This document shows, in pieces, positions 51,559-60,313 of a DNA stretch of 64,000 nucleotides. The translations under genes and the position numbers were made by a program. The notes beneath the pieces are model-generated. The model saw only the letters and a program-made list of their open reading frames with translations. It had not been told where the DNA came from and searched no databases. The stretch spans positions 1,169,001 to 1,233,000 of the forward strand of contig NC_019974.1 of NCBI RefSeq assembly GCF_000328685.1, in the 5' to 3' direction. The stretch is from Natronococcus occultus SP4 (GTDB lineage Archaea > Halobacteriota > Halobacteria > Halobacteriales > Natrialbaceae). Positions within the stretch are counted from its first letter, which is position 1, and every line of letters begins with the position of its first letter.

Positions 51559-53082
51559 TTATTCACTGGATAGAGACTCCCAATTAGATACCATGGAAGC
51601 TCGTTGCTGCCATGGTTTTTCCAGAGCAGCTGTTATTTCAGTATATGTCTCATAGAGAGCATCATATTGATGTGTATGACCGGAATTAGGGCGATAGATC
51701 TTGTCTATTCCAATCATTTCGCTAGCTGCAATTTCAATATTTTCATAGAACCCATTAGCAGTCGCAGCTAATATTGCAGCTCCCTTTGCACCCATTTCTA
51801 TTCCTGCTGGTATGATAACTTCTGTATTAAGACAATCTGCGAATGTTTCACACAGCAGGGTTGATCGTGCCCCACCACCACATAACCTTATTTGATTTGT
51901 CTTATCGGGTAGCTTTTCAGAACAATCCCGTAGTGATAGTGAGAGACCTTCATAGACAGCTCTTAGAAGATGAGAGCGATCATGAGATGGATTCAGACCA
52001 GTAAACCCAGCTCTTGCATTTGGGTCAACGAACGGTGCTTTCTCACCGGCAGTACTTAGATACGGATGATAGATTACCCCTTCGGACCCAATAGGTGCGG
52101 AGCGAGCGAGTGATTCGACGGTTTCGAAGGATTCACCTCCTGCGATTGTTTTACGTACCCAATCGAGATTTGGCGTACCAGTCATTGCTCCCATTGCCCG
52201 AAGGCCCATTCCATTAATACCAAGTGCGAGTGTATATCCAACTGGTGGAGGACTTTTGTTCGGGGATTGGAGAATGTTCTGTATCTGAAGGGTCGTTCCG
52301 GCAACTACAGAACAATCTCCTGGTGTGAGTGCGCCACTTCCGAAGGCTGAAGCAGCAACATCAACGACACCGGTGACCACTGGTGTCCCCTCTGGAAGTT
52401 CTGTCTTCGCTGCTGCACTGGGTGTTACTTTTCCTGCGATCGCAGTCGGTGATTTGATCGATGGTAAAAGGTCTTCAAGAGATGGTAGAGTGATACCTTT
52501 CGGTAGTTTGGAAACAAACTCCTCAGTAACCGGATCATAGTTAATAAGTGATAATTCGGTTGGTTCACTTGCTAGCTCACCGGTCAGATTATATCGGATC
52601 CAGTCTTTGCATCCCAGTAAGGTATTAGCTGTTTTGAGCGTCTCCGGTTCATTATTTTCAATCCACTTTAATATCGGAAGAGCCAATCCAGAGAAGACAC
52701 CGTAGCCAAATCGCTCAAATAAGTCATCATATATGTTATTCTTCCTCCAGTTATTGACTATATCTGACGCTCTTCCGTCGTTCCAAATGATTGCGTTTCG
52801 AACTGGACTTCCTTCCTCGTCGACAAGCCAACATCCCCCTCCCTGTCCAGTCACAGCAACTGCGGCGATTTTACTACTTTCTGGAATTGACCTAACTGTT
52901 TCTTTGATCGTTTCAGTTGTATGTGCCCATAACAAATCCATATCTTGCTCGGCCCAATCTGGATTTGGTTTTGTAACGGGATTCTCTCGAGAGCTATGGA
53001 CAAGTTCTGTCCCATCAGTTTCGAAAGCTGCTGTTTTGATAGCGGTTGTGCCAGCATCGATACCTATTAAAATATCACTCAT
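51559..53082 (-). CDS. FGGY-family carbohydrate kinase, sugar regulon copy 1
   Basis: A 507-residue kinase with ILIGIDAGTTAIKTAAFETDG, IAAVAVTGQGGGCWLVDEEGSPVRNAIIWNDGR, GVVDVAASAFGSGAL (catalytic Asp region) and IRLCGGGARSTLLCETFADCL. It shares the Q-G-x-G-C-W signature with the kinases at 15.9 and 60.3 kb, closest to L-xylulose/erythritol-type kinases. Last gene of the leftward operon after the tandem aldolase, 35 bases downstream of it. Predicted to phosphorylate a ketose or polyol that the aldolase then splits. The start MSDILIGIDAG was preferred to one four codons earlier. Confidence 0.88.
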   Translation of the reverse strand: MSDILIGIDAGTTAIKTAAFETDGTELVHSSRENPVTKPNPDWAEQDMDLLWAHTTETIKETVRSIPESSKIAAVAVTGQGGGCWLVDEEGSPVRNAIIWNDGRASDIVNNWRKNNIYDDLFERFGYGVFSGLALPILKWIENNEPETLKTANTLLGCKDWIRYNLTGELASEPTELSLINYDPVTEEFVSKLPKGITLPSLEDLLPSIKSPTAIAGKVTPSAAAKTELPEGTPVVTGVVDVAASAFGSGALTPGDCSVVAGTTLQIQNILQSPNKSPPPVGYTLALGINGMGLRAMGAMTGTPNLDWVRKTIAGGESFETVESLARSAPIGSEGVIYHPYLSTAGEKAPFVDPNARAGFTGLNPSHDRSHLLRAVYEGLSLSLRDCSEKLPDKTNQIRLCGGGARSTLLCETFADCLNTEVIIPAGIEMGAKGAAILAATANGFYENIEIAASEMIGIDKIYRPNSGHTHQYDALYETYTEITAALEKPWQQRASMVSNWESLSSE

Positions 53083-53116
53083 TTCTGGATGCACGAAAAA
53101 TCTCGAGGGTTCTTAT

Positions 53117-54445
53117 TTAGCTCTGCTGACCGTAATCCGCGAATCGCTCGGTGAGAGTTTTGATCTCTGTATCCGCGAGAATCTTCGGCTCACCGACACT
53201 GCGGGCTTGATAGTGGATACGGGCACAGTATTCAGTCATCAACGCTATCTCATATGCTTCTTCGACCGACTCACCAATAGTGATTACACCATGGTTCCCA
53301 AGTAGACAAGCGCCATATTCGTCTCCGAGAGCTTCAACAGCCAGCTCACCAAGAGCCTCAGTTGCTGGCGTTTCGTAAGCGGTCACAGGTACTTGATCGC
53401 CAGCGAATGCGATTAGGTAGTGCGATGCTTCGATTGGTTCTTGGAGGCTAGCAAATGTGCTCGCATACGGAGAGTGAGTGTGAACAACTCCGCCTACGTC
53501 CTCACGTGCACGATAAATTGCAGTATGCATCGGTGATTCGCTCGAGGCCGGTAGCTTGCCTGCAACTTGCTCACCCTGAAGATCGACCAGGGGTACTGTT
53601 TCGGGTGTGATTTCTTCGTAAGGTACACCCGAGGGATTTATCGCGACCTCCTCACCGTTTCGCGAACTAACGTTTCCACCTGTTCCTTTCGTTAAACCAT
53701 CTTCGAGCATTTGTCGTCCAAGCTCGCTGACGGCTGCTCGTTCGGCTTGGAGAGCGTCGCCAACTGGAACTTCAGTAGCTTCGTCTTGGCTATCGGTGTG
53801 TTCTCCATAGTGCTCAAATATCTCGATCAATTCGGTTACAGCCTCGTTAGATAGGATCTCTGGCTCACCTACTGAGATCGCTTGATAGTGTATTTGCGCA
53901 CAATATTCGACCATCATCGCGACCTCGTAGGCCTCATCAACGGTCTCACCGACTGCAAGTACACCGTGATTTTCGAGCAGACAGGCATTGTATTCTTCGC
54001 CAAGTGTTTCTAGGGCCGCTGTGGCTAACTCGGCAGTTCCATATGTTTCGTAAGGAGCTACCGGTACCTCATCACCGATAAACGCGATAAGATAGTGCGA
54101 AGCCGGAATTGGTTCGCCCATGCTTGCAAATGTACTCGCATAAGGTGAATGAGTATGAACTACTCCACCGACATCTGGCCGTTCACGGATCACGTCAGTA
54201 TGCATCCGGAACTCACTCGAGGGCTTGGATTCACCCGCAATATGATCCCCTTCAAGATCAACAACAGGGACATCTTCAGGCTCAATCTCGTCGTAAGGCA
54301 CTCCAGATGGACTAATTGCGACGTGATTTCCGTTGCGCACACTGATGTTTCCGCCAGTTCCCAGTGTGAGTCCGTCTTTGAGCATTCGCTGTCCAAATTC
54401 ACTGATCTTCGTTCGCTCCGTATCGAGTTTCGCTTCTGGTGTCAT
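53117..54445 (-). CDS. Tandem-duplicated class II aldolase (FucA/AraD fold x2)
   Basis: A 442-residue protein made of two full class II aldolase/adducin domains joined by a short acidic linker (about 213-232). Domain 1 has Glu78, His97, His99 and His160; domain 2 has Glu303, His322, His324 and His385. Both sets keep the spacing of E. coli FucA (E73, H92, H94, H155), so both zinc sites look complete. Shared segments include GVVHTHSPYASTFAS, ASHYLIAF and GNHGV/ENHGV. Normal members are single-domain, about 215 residues, and tetrameric. Expected to cleave a phosphorylated ketose or act on a related acid. Start at MTPEAKLDTERTK. Confidence 0.88.
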   Translation of the reverse strand: MTPEAKLDTERTKISEFGQRMLKDGLTLGTGGNISVRNGNHVAISPSGVPYDEIEPEDVPVVDLEGDHIAGESKPSSEFRMHTDVIRERPDVGGVVHTHSPYASTFASMGEPIPASHYLIAFIGDEVPVAPYETYGTAELATAALETLGEEYNACLLENHGVLAVGETVDEAYEVAMMVEYCAQIHYQAISVGEPEILSNEAVTELIEIFEHYGEHTDSQDEATEVPVGDALQAERAAVSELGRQMLEDGLTKGTGGNVSSRNGEEVAINPSGVPYEEITPETVPLVDLQGEQVAGKLPASSESPMHTAIYRAREDVGGVVHTHSPYASTFASLQEPIEASHYLIAFAGDQVPVTAYETPATEALGELAVEALGDEYGACLLGNHGVITIGESVEEAYEIALMTEYCARIHYQARSVGEPKILADTEIKTLTERFADYGQQS

Positions 54446-54517
54446 GAGTTGTGGATTATGGTCGCGTTCTTGTGTTATGGTTTGACGGTACAGTCTTCCA
54501 GTCAATATTGGATTTTC

Positions 54518-55696
54518 TTACATCTTTGGAGCTGTTACACCAAAATCATGAAATGCATCTGGACCGGTTCCTTTTGATTTGAGGGTTTGGCCGTTTGAGT
54601 CGAATAAGTGAAGGTCAGATGGATCAAACGTGACTATCACCTCCTCTCCTGGAGAAGGATGGAAGGTAGGATCAGCACGAGCGACCCAGTTTTCGTCCCC
54701 TAACCGAATCGTGAGGAAATTGTCACTGCCCATTGGTTCGACGACGTCAACAATCGCACGGATCGTGTGACCAGTGTCTATGTCACGTTCGTCAGTAACC
54801 TGTAGATCTTCTGGCCGGATACCTACCGTAACCGATGTCTCTGGGTCGAGGTCTGTCCGTTCAACGATTAACTCATTGAGTTCGTAAGTCAACTGATCTC
54901 CACCTTTAGCAGTATCGAGTAGCTTTGGGGATTCCGTGTTCGTTACTGTCGCCTCTATGAAGTTCATCCGTGGCGAACCGATGAACCCTGCAACAAACTG
55001 GTTTGCTGGGTGATCGTAAACTTCGTTTGGTGATCCGACCTGCTGGAGATTACCATGATTCATCACAGCGATACGATCCGCCATTGTCATTGCCTCTGCC
55101 TGGTCGTGTGTGACATAGATCGACGTCACGTCCAGATCACGTTGGAGTCGAGTGATTTCTGTCCGCATATGAGTTCGGAGTTTTGCGTCAAGATTCGACA
55201 ATGGTTCGTCGAACAGAAATACTGCCGGCTCACGAACAATTGAGCGCCCGAGAGCAACTCTTTGTTGCTGGCCACCGGATAGCTCAGCTGGAGTATCTTC
55301 AAGCAACTCTTCAATGTCCATCATTTCAGCGACTTCTTCGACTCGTTCTGCGATTTCGGATTTCGAGAGATCGCTTGAATACTTTAGCCCGAAACCGATA
55401 TTCTCTCGGACGGTCATATGCGGATACAGCGCATAGTTTTGGAATACCATTGCAATGTCTCGATCTTTCGGCGCATCATCGTTGACGATACGTCCGCCGA
55501 TCGAGATGGTACCCTCGCTTATATCTTCGAGACCTCCAACCATCCGCAACGTTGTTGACTTCCCACAGCCGGACGGTCCTACGAGCACGAGGAACTCCCC
55601 ATCTTCGATCTCAAGATTCAGATCCTCGACGGCTACGATACGCTCACCTCTTGGATCATACACTTTTGTGACGTCCTCAAGTGTAACTTGAGCCAT
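54518..55696 (-). CDS. ABC sugar transporter ATPase (MalK/UgpC type)
   Basis: A 392-residue ATPase that energises sugar import. Walker A GPSGCGKST (39-47), Q-loop MVFQNYALYPHMTV, signature LSGGQQQRVALGRS, Walker B VFLFDEPLSNLDA and switch His in YVTHDQAEA are intact. Residues 235-390 form the regulatory TOBE/MRP-like domain (IGSPRMNFIEATV, VGIRPEDL). Its ATG overlaps the stop of the dehydrogenase gene by one base (TAATG), so the two are translationally coupled within the operon. Confidence 0.93.
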   Translation of the reverse strand: MAQVTLEDVTKVYDPRGERIVAVEDLNLEIEDGEFLVLVGPSGCGKSTTLRMVGGLEDISEGTISIGGRIVNDDAPKDRDIAMVFQNYALYPHMTVRENIGFGLKYSSDLSKSEIAERVEEVAEMMDIEELLEDTPAELSGGQQQRVALGRSIVREPAVFLFDEPLSNLDAKLRTHMRTEITRLQRDLDVTSIYVTHDQAEAMTMADRIAVMNHGNLQQVGSPNEVYDHPANQFVAGFIGSPRMNFIEATVTNTESPKLLDTAKGGDQLTYELNELIVERTDLDPETSVTVGIRPEDLQVTDERDIDTGHTIRAIVDVVEPMGSDNFLTIRLGDENWVARADPTFHPSPGEEVIVTFDPSDLHLFDSNGQTLKSKGTGPDAFHDFGVTAPKM

Positions 55697-56766
55697 TAGT
55701 CATCACCTCTCAATTCCGGTAGTTGAAGTACCGAATCGTCGGCAATGTGCTTTGGTTCCTCACCTTCGAAAATGGCCTCAATATCGTCGACTATCATTGT
55801 TGAGTGCCGGTTGATCACTTCCTCTGCTGCGCCAGCGAGGTGTGGCGTCGTAACGACATTTTCCAATTCGAGTAGCACGTGATCTTCTGGAAGAGGTTCC
55901 TCATCGTAGACGTCGAGTGCAGCACCTCGAAGATTGTCAGACTTAAGTTGCTGGATCAGTGCATCCTGATCGATGATAGCACCTCGGGCTGTATTGATGA
56001 AGAAGGCAGTTTCCTTCATCAGAGCGAACTCGTCGGACCCGATCAGTCCGCGGGTTGCATCCGTCACTGGGACGTGAACAGTAACAAAATCAGACTGTTC
56101 ACAGAGCTCATCGAGATCGACCTTGGTAACGTCATCAGGCATCTCCTCTTGCGGGATGAATGGATCCATTGCGAGGATGTCGACGCCGAATCCTCGTACA
56201 CGTTTTCCCACTTCTCGACCAATATCACCGAATCCGACGATACCGACTGTCTTGCCCTCGAGTTCGGGGCCCTTTAGCTCGGCGTACGGTGATCCCTTCG
56301 CGACCCCCCAAGTAACGTCTTCCCGTTCACCGCCAGAAGCTGAATCGGTGACTGGCTCCCCTGTATAGGTGCCAGTATGGAGGAGATGATGTCCATGGGA
56401 AATATGACGCGCAACATCGATCATGAGTCCAATGGTGAAGTCAGCTACGCTGACAGCGTTGCGTCCTGGGGCATAGAGAACTGGTATGTTACGCTCGGAG
56501 GCAGCTGAGATATCCACGTTGGCGTCTGGACCACCACGTGGGCACGCGATAAGCTCCAGTTGTTCTGCAGCATCGAGGACTTTTTCCGAGACTCCCTCGA
56601 ATCCGACGATTAACACGTCTACGTCCTCTATTGCCTCTATTAGTTCTGACTCGGAAAGTCGTTCGTCACGCTCGGCAATGGGCTGATAGTCGACCTCCAG
56701 ACCGAGGTCCTCTTTGAGTCGCCGTCTGTTCTCCTTATCTACGTTCGCGGTTACGAGTGCTTTCAT
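55696..56766 (-). CDS. D-2-hydroxyacid dehydrogenase, sugar regulon
   Basis: A 356-residue NAD-dependent dehydrogenase of the phosphoglycerate dehydrogenase group. The Rossmann motif is GKTVGIVGFGDIGREVG, followed by LMKETAFFINTARGAIIDQDAL and the catalytic His in VVTTPHLAGAAEEV. Substrate domain has IACPRGGPDANVD and VLYAPGRNAVSVADFTIGLM. Intact, unlike the paralogue at 26 kb. Sitting between transporter permease and ATPase genes, it probably interconverts a 2-hydroxy and 2-oxo acid in the same pathway. Confidence 0.9.
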   Translation of the reverse strand: MKALVTANVDKENRRRLKEDLGLEVDYQPIAERDERLSESELIEAIEDVDVLIVGFEGVSEKVLDAAEQLELIACPRGGPDANVDISAASERNIPVLYAPGRNAVSVADFTIGLMIDVARHISHGHHLLHTGTYTGEPVTDSASGGEREDVTWGVAKGSPYAELKGPELEGKTVGIVGFGDIGREVGKRVRGFGVDILAMDPFIPQEEMPDDVTKVDLDELCEQSDFVTVHVPVTDATRGLIGSDEFALMKETAFFINTARGAIIDQDALIQQLKSDNLRGAALDVYDEEPLPEDHVLLELENVVTTPHLAGAAEEVINRHSTMIVDDIEAIFEGEEPKHIADDSVLQLPELRGDD

Positions 56767-56851
56767 GAGTGGTAATCTGTAGTATTGTTTGTCTGATCGG
56801 TGCTCTCAACGCATCCAGGGATTGTTGGACAGGATCCTTGCAGACTGGTTA

Positions 56852-57724
56852 TCACTCCTTGACCGCCCCCATTGTCATTCCTTCGACCAAGTAATCTCTG
56901 ATCAGAAGGCTGATGATAATCACCGGGAGTACGGTTACGGTACCCGCTGCACCAAGCATTCCCCAATTGATTGATGTGTAACCGAGTGCGTTCTGAATCT
57001 CGAGAGGTGCAGTACGTACTCCTCCATCCAGTAGTACTAATGCAAGCTGGAAGTCATTCCACGAGAAGATCAGCCCGATGAACGCCGCTGCAGCGACACC
57101 CGGCATAATGAGCGGTAGCACTACTGCACGGAATGCCTCGATTCGGTTACATCCGTCAACCATTGCTGATTCTTCGAGTGATTCCGGTACTTCATCGATG
57201 AATCCCTTGATTATCCAGATCATCAGTGGTAATGTCAACAGGAAATGGACGATAATCAGTCCAAGTCGTCCTCCTGTAAGCCCAATTCTCGTATAGAACA
57301 CATATAAAGGTACGAGAAGGGCTAGCGGAGGAATCATCCGGGTTGAGAGAATATAGAAGCTGAAGTGGTGCGCTGCTGGGACATCGAGCCTTGAGAGACT
57401 GTACGCTGCTGGGACAGCTAGTAGCAAGCTCACTGAGACAACGGTTACCGAAACAATAGCGCTGTTCAGCAGGTAGCTATGGAATTCACCATCAAGGAAC
57501 AAGTCTTGGTAGTGCGCGAATGTGATTTCGACAGGAACCAGTTCCACCTCGACGATCGAATCGTGGGTCTTGAATCCCGTTATAACCATCCAGTAGATCG
57601 GGAATAGCATCCAGATACTAACGATGAGCCCGATCATGTACTTGACTGCTAGTTTGGCTACCGCAACCGGGTCAGCCGTCAACCGTTCGAACGCACCGGC
57701 TAACCGTCCACTTTGGATACTCAT
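56852..57724 (-). CDS. ABC sugar permease (MalG type)
   Basis: A 290-residue membrane protein with six helices. The cytoplasmic EAA loop that contacts the ATPase is ESLEESAMVDGCNRIEAFRAVVLPLIMPG. A long N-terminal periplasm-facing loop (KTHDSIVEVELVPVEITFAHYQDLF) is usual for CUT1 permeases. It overlaps the MalF-type gene by 4 bases. An 85-base gap separates it from the dehydrogenase gene. Confidence 0.9.
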   Translation of the reverse strand: MSIQSGRLAGAFERLTADPVAVAKLAVKYMIGLIVSIWMLFPIYWMVITGFKTHDSIVEVELVPVEITFAHYQDLFLDGEFHSYLLNSAIVSVTVVSVSLLLAVPAAYSLSRLDVPAAHHFSFYILSTRMIPPLALLVPLYVFYTRIGLTGGRLGLIIVHFLLTLPLMIWIIKGFIDEVPESLEESAMVDGCNRIEAFRAVVLPLIMPGVAAAAFIGLIFSWNDFQLALVLLDGGVRTAPLEIQNALGYTSINWGMLGAAGTVTVLPVIIISLLIRDYLVEGMTMGAVKE

Positions 57725-58647
57725 TGGATGTCCACCACCTTGAATAGGCTCATTGTCACCGCAATTGTGATGACCAGCAGGATGATTCCGACTGTTGCTG
57801 CTGCTCCGCCATCGAGATTAACGAACGCAAGGCGGTAGACGAACACGTTGAGGATCTCAGTAGCAGTACCAGGACCTCCTTCAGTTACTAACCAGATGTA
57901 ATCGAAGGTCCGGAAACTCTCCATCAGTCGGAAGACGGCAGCGATTGCAACGAAGTATTTGATCTGTGGTAGAGTGATATGCCAGAAGATAGCCCACGAA
58001 GGTGCACCGTCAACGCGGGCCGCTTCGTAGAGTTGCTGGGGTACTGAGAGCAATCCTGCGAAGACGATCAACACAACGAGGGGCGTCCATTGCCAGGTGT
58101 CGATCATCAGAATCGTGAACATCGCCATACCACTACTCGATGTCCAAGCAGGAGCGGAGAACCCGAGTGACTCAATCATCACGTTGAGAATTCCGACCTG
58201 CCCGTCGAGCATCATCCTCCAGACTAACCCGGTTGCAACCGGTGTCATAACCATTGGAATGATGAAAATCGTCCGGACGATCGGACGCCAGGTCTCAGTC
58301 AGGGACTTCAGATAGACTGCAAGCGCAATGCCAAGTACTAGTTGGAACGTTACGCCACCACCCGTGAAGATCACCGTACGCCAGAGTGAATTTTGGAATC
58401 GGTCACTGCTTAGGATCTCTACGTACTGGCTCACCCCAACCCAATTATGATCGGGAGCTGCGAACGGCCAGTCGTGCGCACTCATCCAGATGCCCTGCAG
58501 AAACGGATACAGGGTCAAGAACGCGAGCAAAGCAACGGATGGGAGTAGAAAGACCCACTTTAGCAGATCCTTGCTGATGTCGAGTCGGTTTAGCAGTGGC
58601 TCCCGACTGGACGTCTCGGATTTAGCTGCTTTTTGCTCGTGGCTCAT
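57721..58647 (-). CDS. ABC sugar permease (MalF type)
   Basis: A 308-residue membrane protein with six predicted helices and the EAA loop LYEAARVDGAPSWAIFWHITLPQIKYF. The first helix (WVFLLPSVALLAFLTLYPFLQGIWMS) is typical. Forms the translocation channel with the MalG-type partner whose start overlaps its stop; starts 27 bases after the binding-protein gene. Confidence 0.9.
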   Translation of the reverse strand: MSHEQKAAKSETSSREPLLNRLDISKDLLKWVFLLPSVALLAFLTLYPFLQGIWMSAHDWPFAAPDHNWVGVSQYVEILSSDRFQNSLWRTVIFTGGGVTFQLVLGIALAVYLKSLTETWRPIVRTIFIIPMVMTPVATGLVWRMMLDGQVGILNVMIESLGFSAPAWTSSSGMAMFTILMIDTWQWTPLVVLIVFAGLLSVPQQLYEAARVDGAPSWAIFWHITLPQIKYFVAIAAVFRLMESFRTFDYIWLVTEGGPGTATEILNVFVYRLAFVNLDGGAAATVGIILLVITIAVTMSLFKVVDIQ

Positions 58648-58674
58648 TTGACTGGACTTATGTGAAACTGTATG

Positions 58675-60123
58675 TCACTCAATGTACTCCTCTGGGATAT
58701 CTTGGGCATACTCGGTTATTTCGGAGGCAGCTGATGATAGCGCCTCTTCTGGACTACTCTCTCCAGTAACAGCGGAGTTCATCGCAAGGGCAGCCTCGGA
58801 CATGATATCCATGTTCTGTGGTGTATCAAGCGGTACTGCTGGCGGATTGGATGGGACCATATCTAATCCCTGAGTATGGGCTTCGACCCAAGAGTCCTTG
58901 ATTCCGTGTTCCTCCCACTCGTCTTGATCGAACACGTATCCTTCACGCGCCCAGCCGTAACTCTCTGCACCTTCCCATGCCCTGATCGATGACAGTAGAT
59001 TTGCTTCTCGACTGATCGAGAACTGAATGAACAACCAAGCAGCCTCAGGATTCCTACTGTATTCACTGATCCCGAGAGACCAAGTCCATGGTGCAGCGAT
59101 CTGTTCGCCGTCTGGGCCAGGAAGTGGGGGGATCCATTCCGTCCGTTCAAGTTGTTCGTCGTCCCAGACACCAATCGCACTTGGTGTATGGAGAGCCATC
59201 GCAACATCGCCCTCGCCCATAGCTAGGTTCGAGCGATACCAGTCGAAGTTGCCGATATCATCCGGTCCGTAGCTCATCAACTCCGAAAAGACCTCAAGTG
59301 ATTCAACCCCTTCTTCGGAATCAAGACGGGCTTCTCTCTCTTCGTAGTCAATCCACTCGGCACCGTAGGACCGAAACATGGTCGCCCAGTTCGCTGTGGA
59401 GAGCGGATCAGTACTTGCTCGTGATGCAATTCCCATCCGATCGGTCTCGTCGGATTCATCGATCGTTCGGGCCGCTTCTACTAATTCTTCGTAGGTCTCT
59501 GGTGGATCGATTCCGAGTTCATCGAACGTTGGTTCGTCGTAGGCAATGGCACCATAAGCCTCCACGCCGAACGGCATACCGACCAGAGCCTCTTCTTCTC
59601 CGTATGTTAGTGAATCGATGATCCCATCAGAGAAATCATCCATCGCGAACCATTCTTGGTCGGTCAGTTCGGGGTCCTCAAGATATTCGTTGAGGTCTTT
59701 CACCCACTCTCCATGGTAGTAATCCGCACTGGGCCAGAGACCAGTGAAGAAACCATCGAAGTTTCCACTTTGGTTCTCGAGGTCAAGAACGACACGCTGC
59801 CAGAGTTCATCTTCGGGAAAAGTCTGGAACTCAAGATCCATCCCAGTGAGTTCCTCGAAGTGCGGGATGAAGTTCTCCATCAGATCAGTGAAGGCATGTT
59901 CGTTCATCCCGAAGACAAGCGTCTCTCCCTCAAATTGCTGCCAATCGATGTCGGCTTCTTCTGCATGGGAGACAAGACGATCCCCCCATTCATCAATTGA
60001 ATCTTGATCGTCTTCATCACCAGCATCGTCGGCAATGCAACCTGCCAAGCCGATGGTCGTTGATGCGCCAACTGCTTTTAGCATATTCCGTCGGTTCATA
60101 TTTCTTCCATTTTCTCTGGACAT
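58675..60123 (-). CDS. Extracellular sugar-binding lipoprotein (family 1)
   Basis: A 482-residue solute-binding protein. NRRNMLKAVGASTTIGLAGC supplies a Tat-like twin arginine and a lipobox cysteine, followed by an acidic linker. Mature sequence has FEELTGMDLEFQTFPEDELWQRVVLDLEN, DGIIDSLTYGEEEALVGMPFGVEAYGAIAYDEPTFDELGIDPPETYEELVEAA, hallmarks of CUT1 (maltose/oligosaccharide type) binding proteins. First gene of the leftward operon; a 17-base perfect palindrome lies 38 bases before its start. Confidence 0.92.
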   Translation of the reverse strand: MSRENGRNMNRRNMLKAVGASTTIGLAGCIADDAGDEDDQDSIDEWGDRLVSHAEEADIDWQQFEGETLVFGMNEHAFTDLMENFIPHFEELTGMDLEFQTFPEDELWQRVVLDLENQSGNFDGFFTGLWPSADYYHGEWVKDLNEYLEDPELTDQEWFAMDDFSDGIIDSLTYGEEEALVGMPFGVEAYGAIAYDEPTFDELGIDPPETYEELVEAARTIDESDETDRMGIASRASTDPLSTANWATMFRSYGAEWIDYEEREARLDSEEGVESLEVFSELMSYGPDDIGNFDWYRSNLAMGEGDVAMALHTPSAIGVWDDEQLERTEWIPPLPGPDGEQIAAPWTWSLGISEYSRNPEAAWLFIQFSISREANLLSSIRAWEGAESYGWAREGYVFDQDEWEEHGIKDSWVEAHTQGLDMVPSNPPAVPLDTPQNMDIMSEAALAMNSAVTGESSPEEALSSAASEITEYAQDIPEEYIE

Positions 60124-60160
60124 TCTACCACCTTTGGTCGGTACAGGATGACATACTATC

Positions 60161-60177
60161 AGCTACTGGCAGTAGCT
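60161..60177. promoter_or_regulatory. Perfect 17-base palindrome before the sugar-binding-protein gene
   Basis: AGCTACTG-G-CAGTAGCT, with weaker symmetry continuing outward (GACATAC...GTCATATG). Located between the divergent sugar operons, so a candidate binding site for their regulator, for example the IclR protein at 63.3 kb. Confidence 0.5.
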
Positions 60178-60282
60178 GTCATATGCTCCCTGTGAGCGTC
60201 CACCATCCTCTTTCGTATCTATCTATAATAATTCTTCGGTAGGTAGATCGCGATATACTGACATTCTTTAAACATAGGTAAC

Positions 60283-60290
60283 TTTTATAA
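60283..60290 (+). promoter_or_regulatory. TATA box for the rightward sugar genes
   Basis: TTTTATAA lies 24-31 bases before the ATG at 60314, the leaderless spacing, and is the reason for choosing that start over the TTG at 60299. Confidence 0.6.
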
Positions 60291-60313
60291 AGGATTGTTT
60301 GCAATGTCATGGC

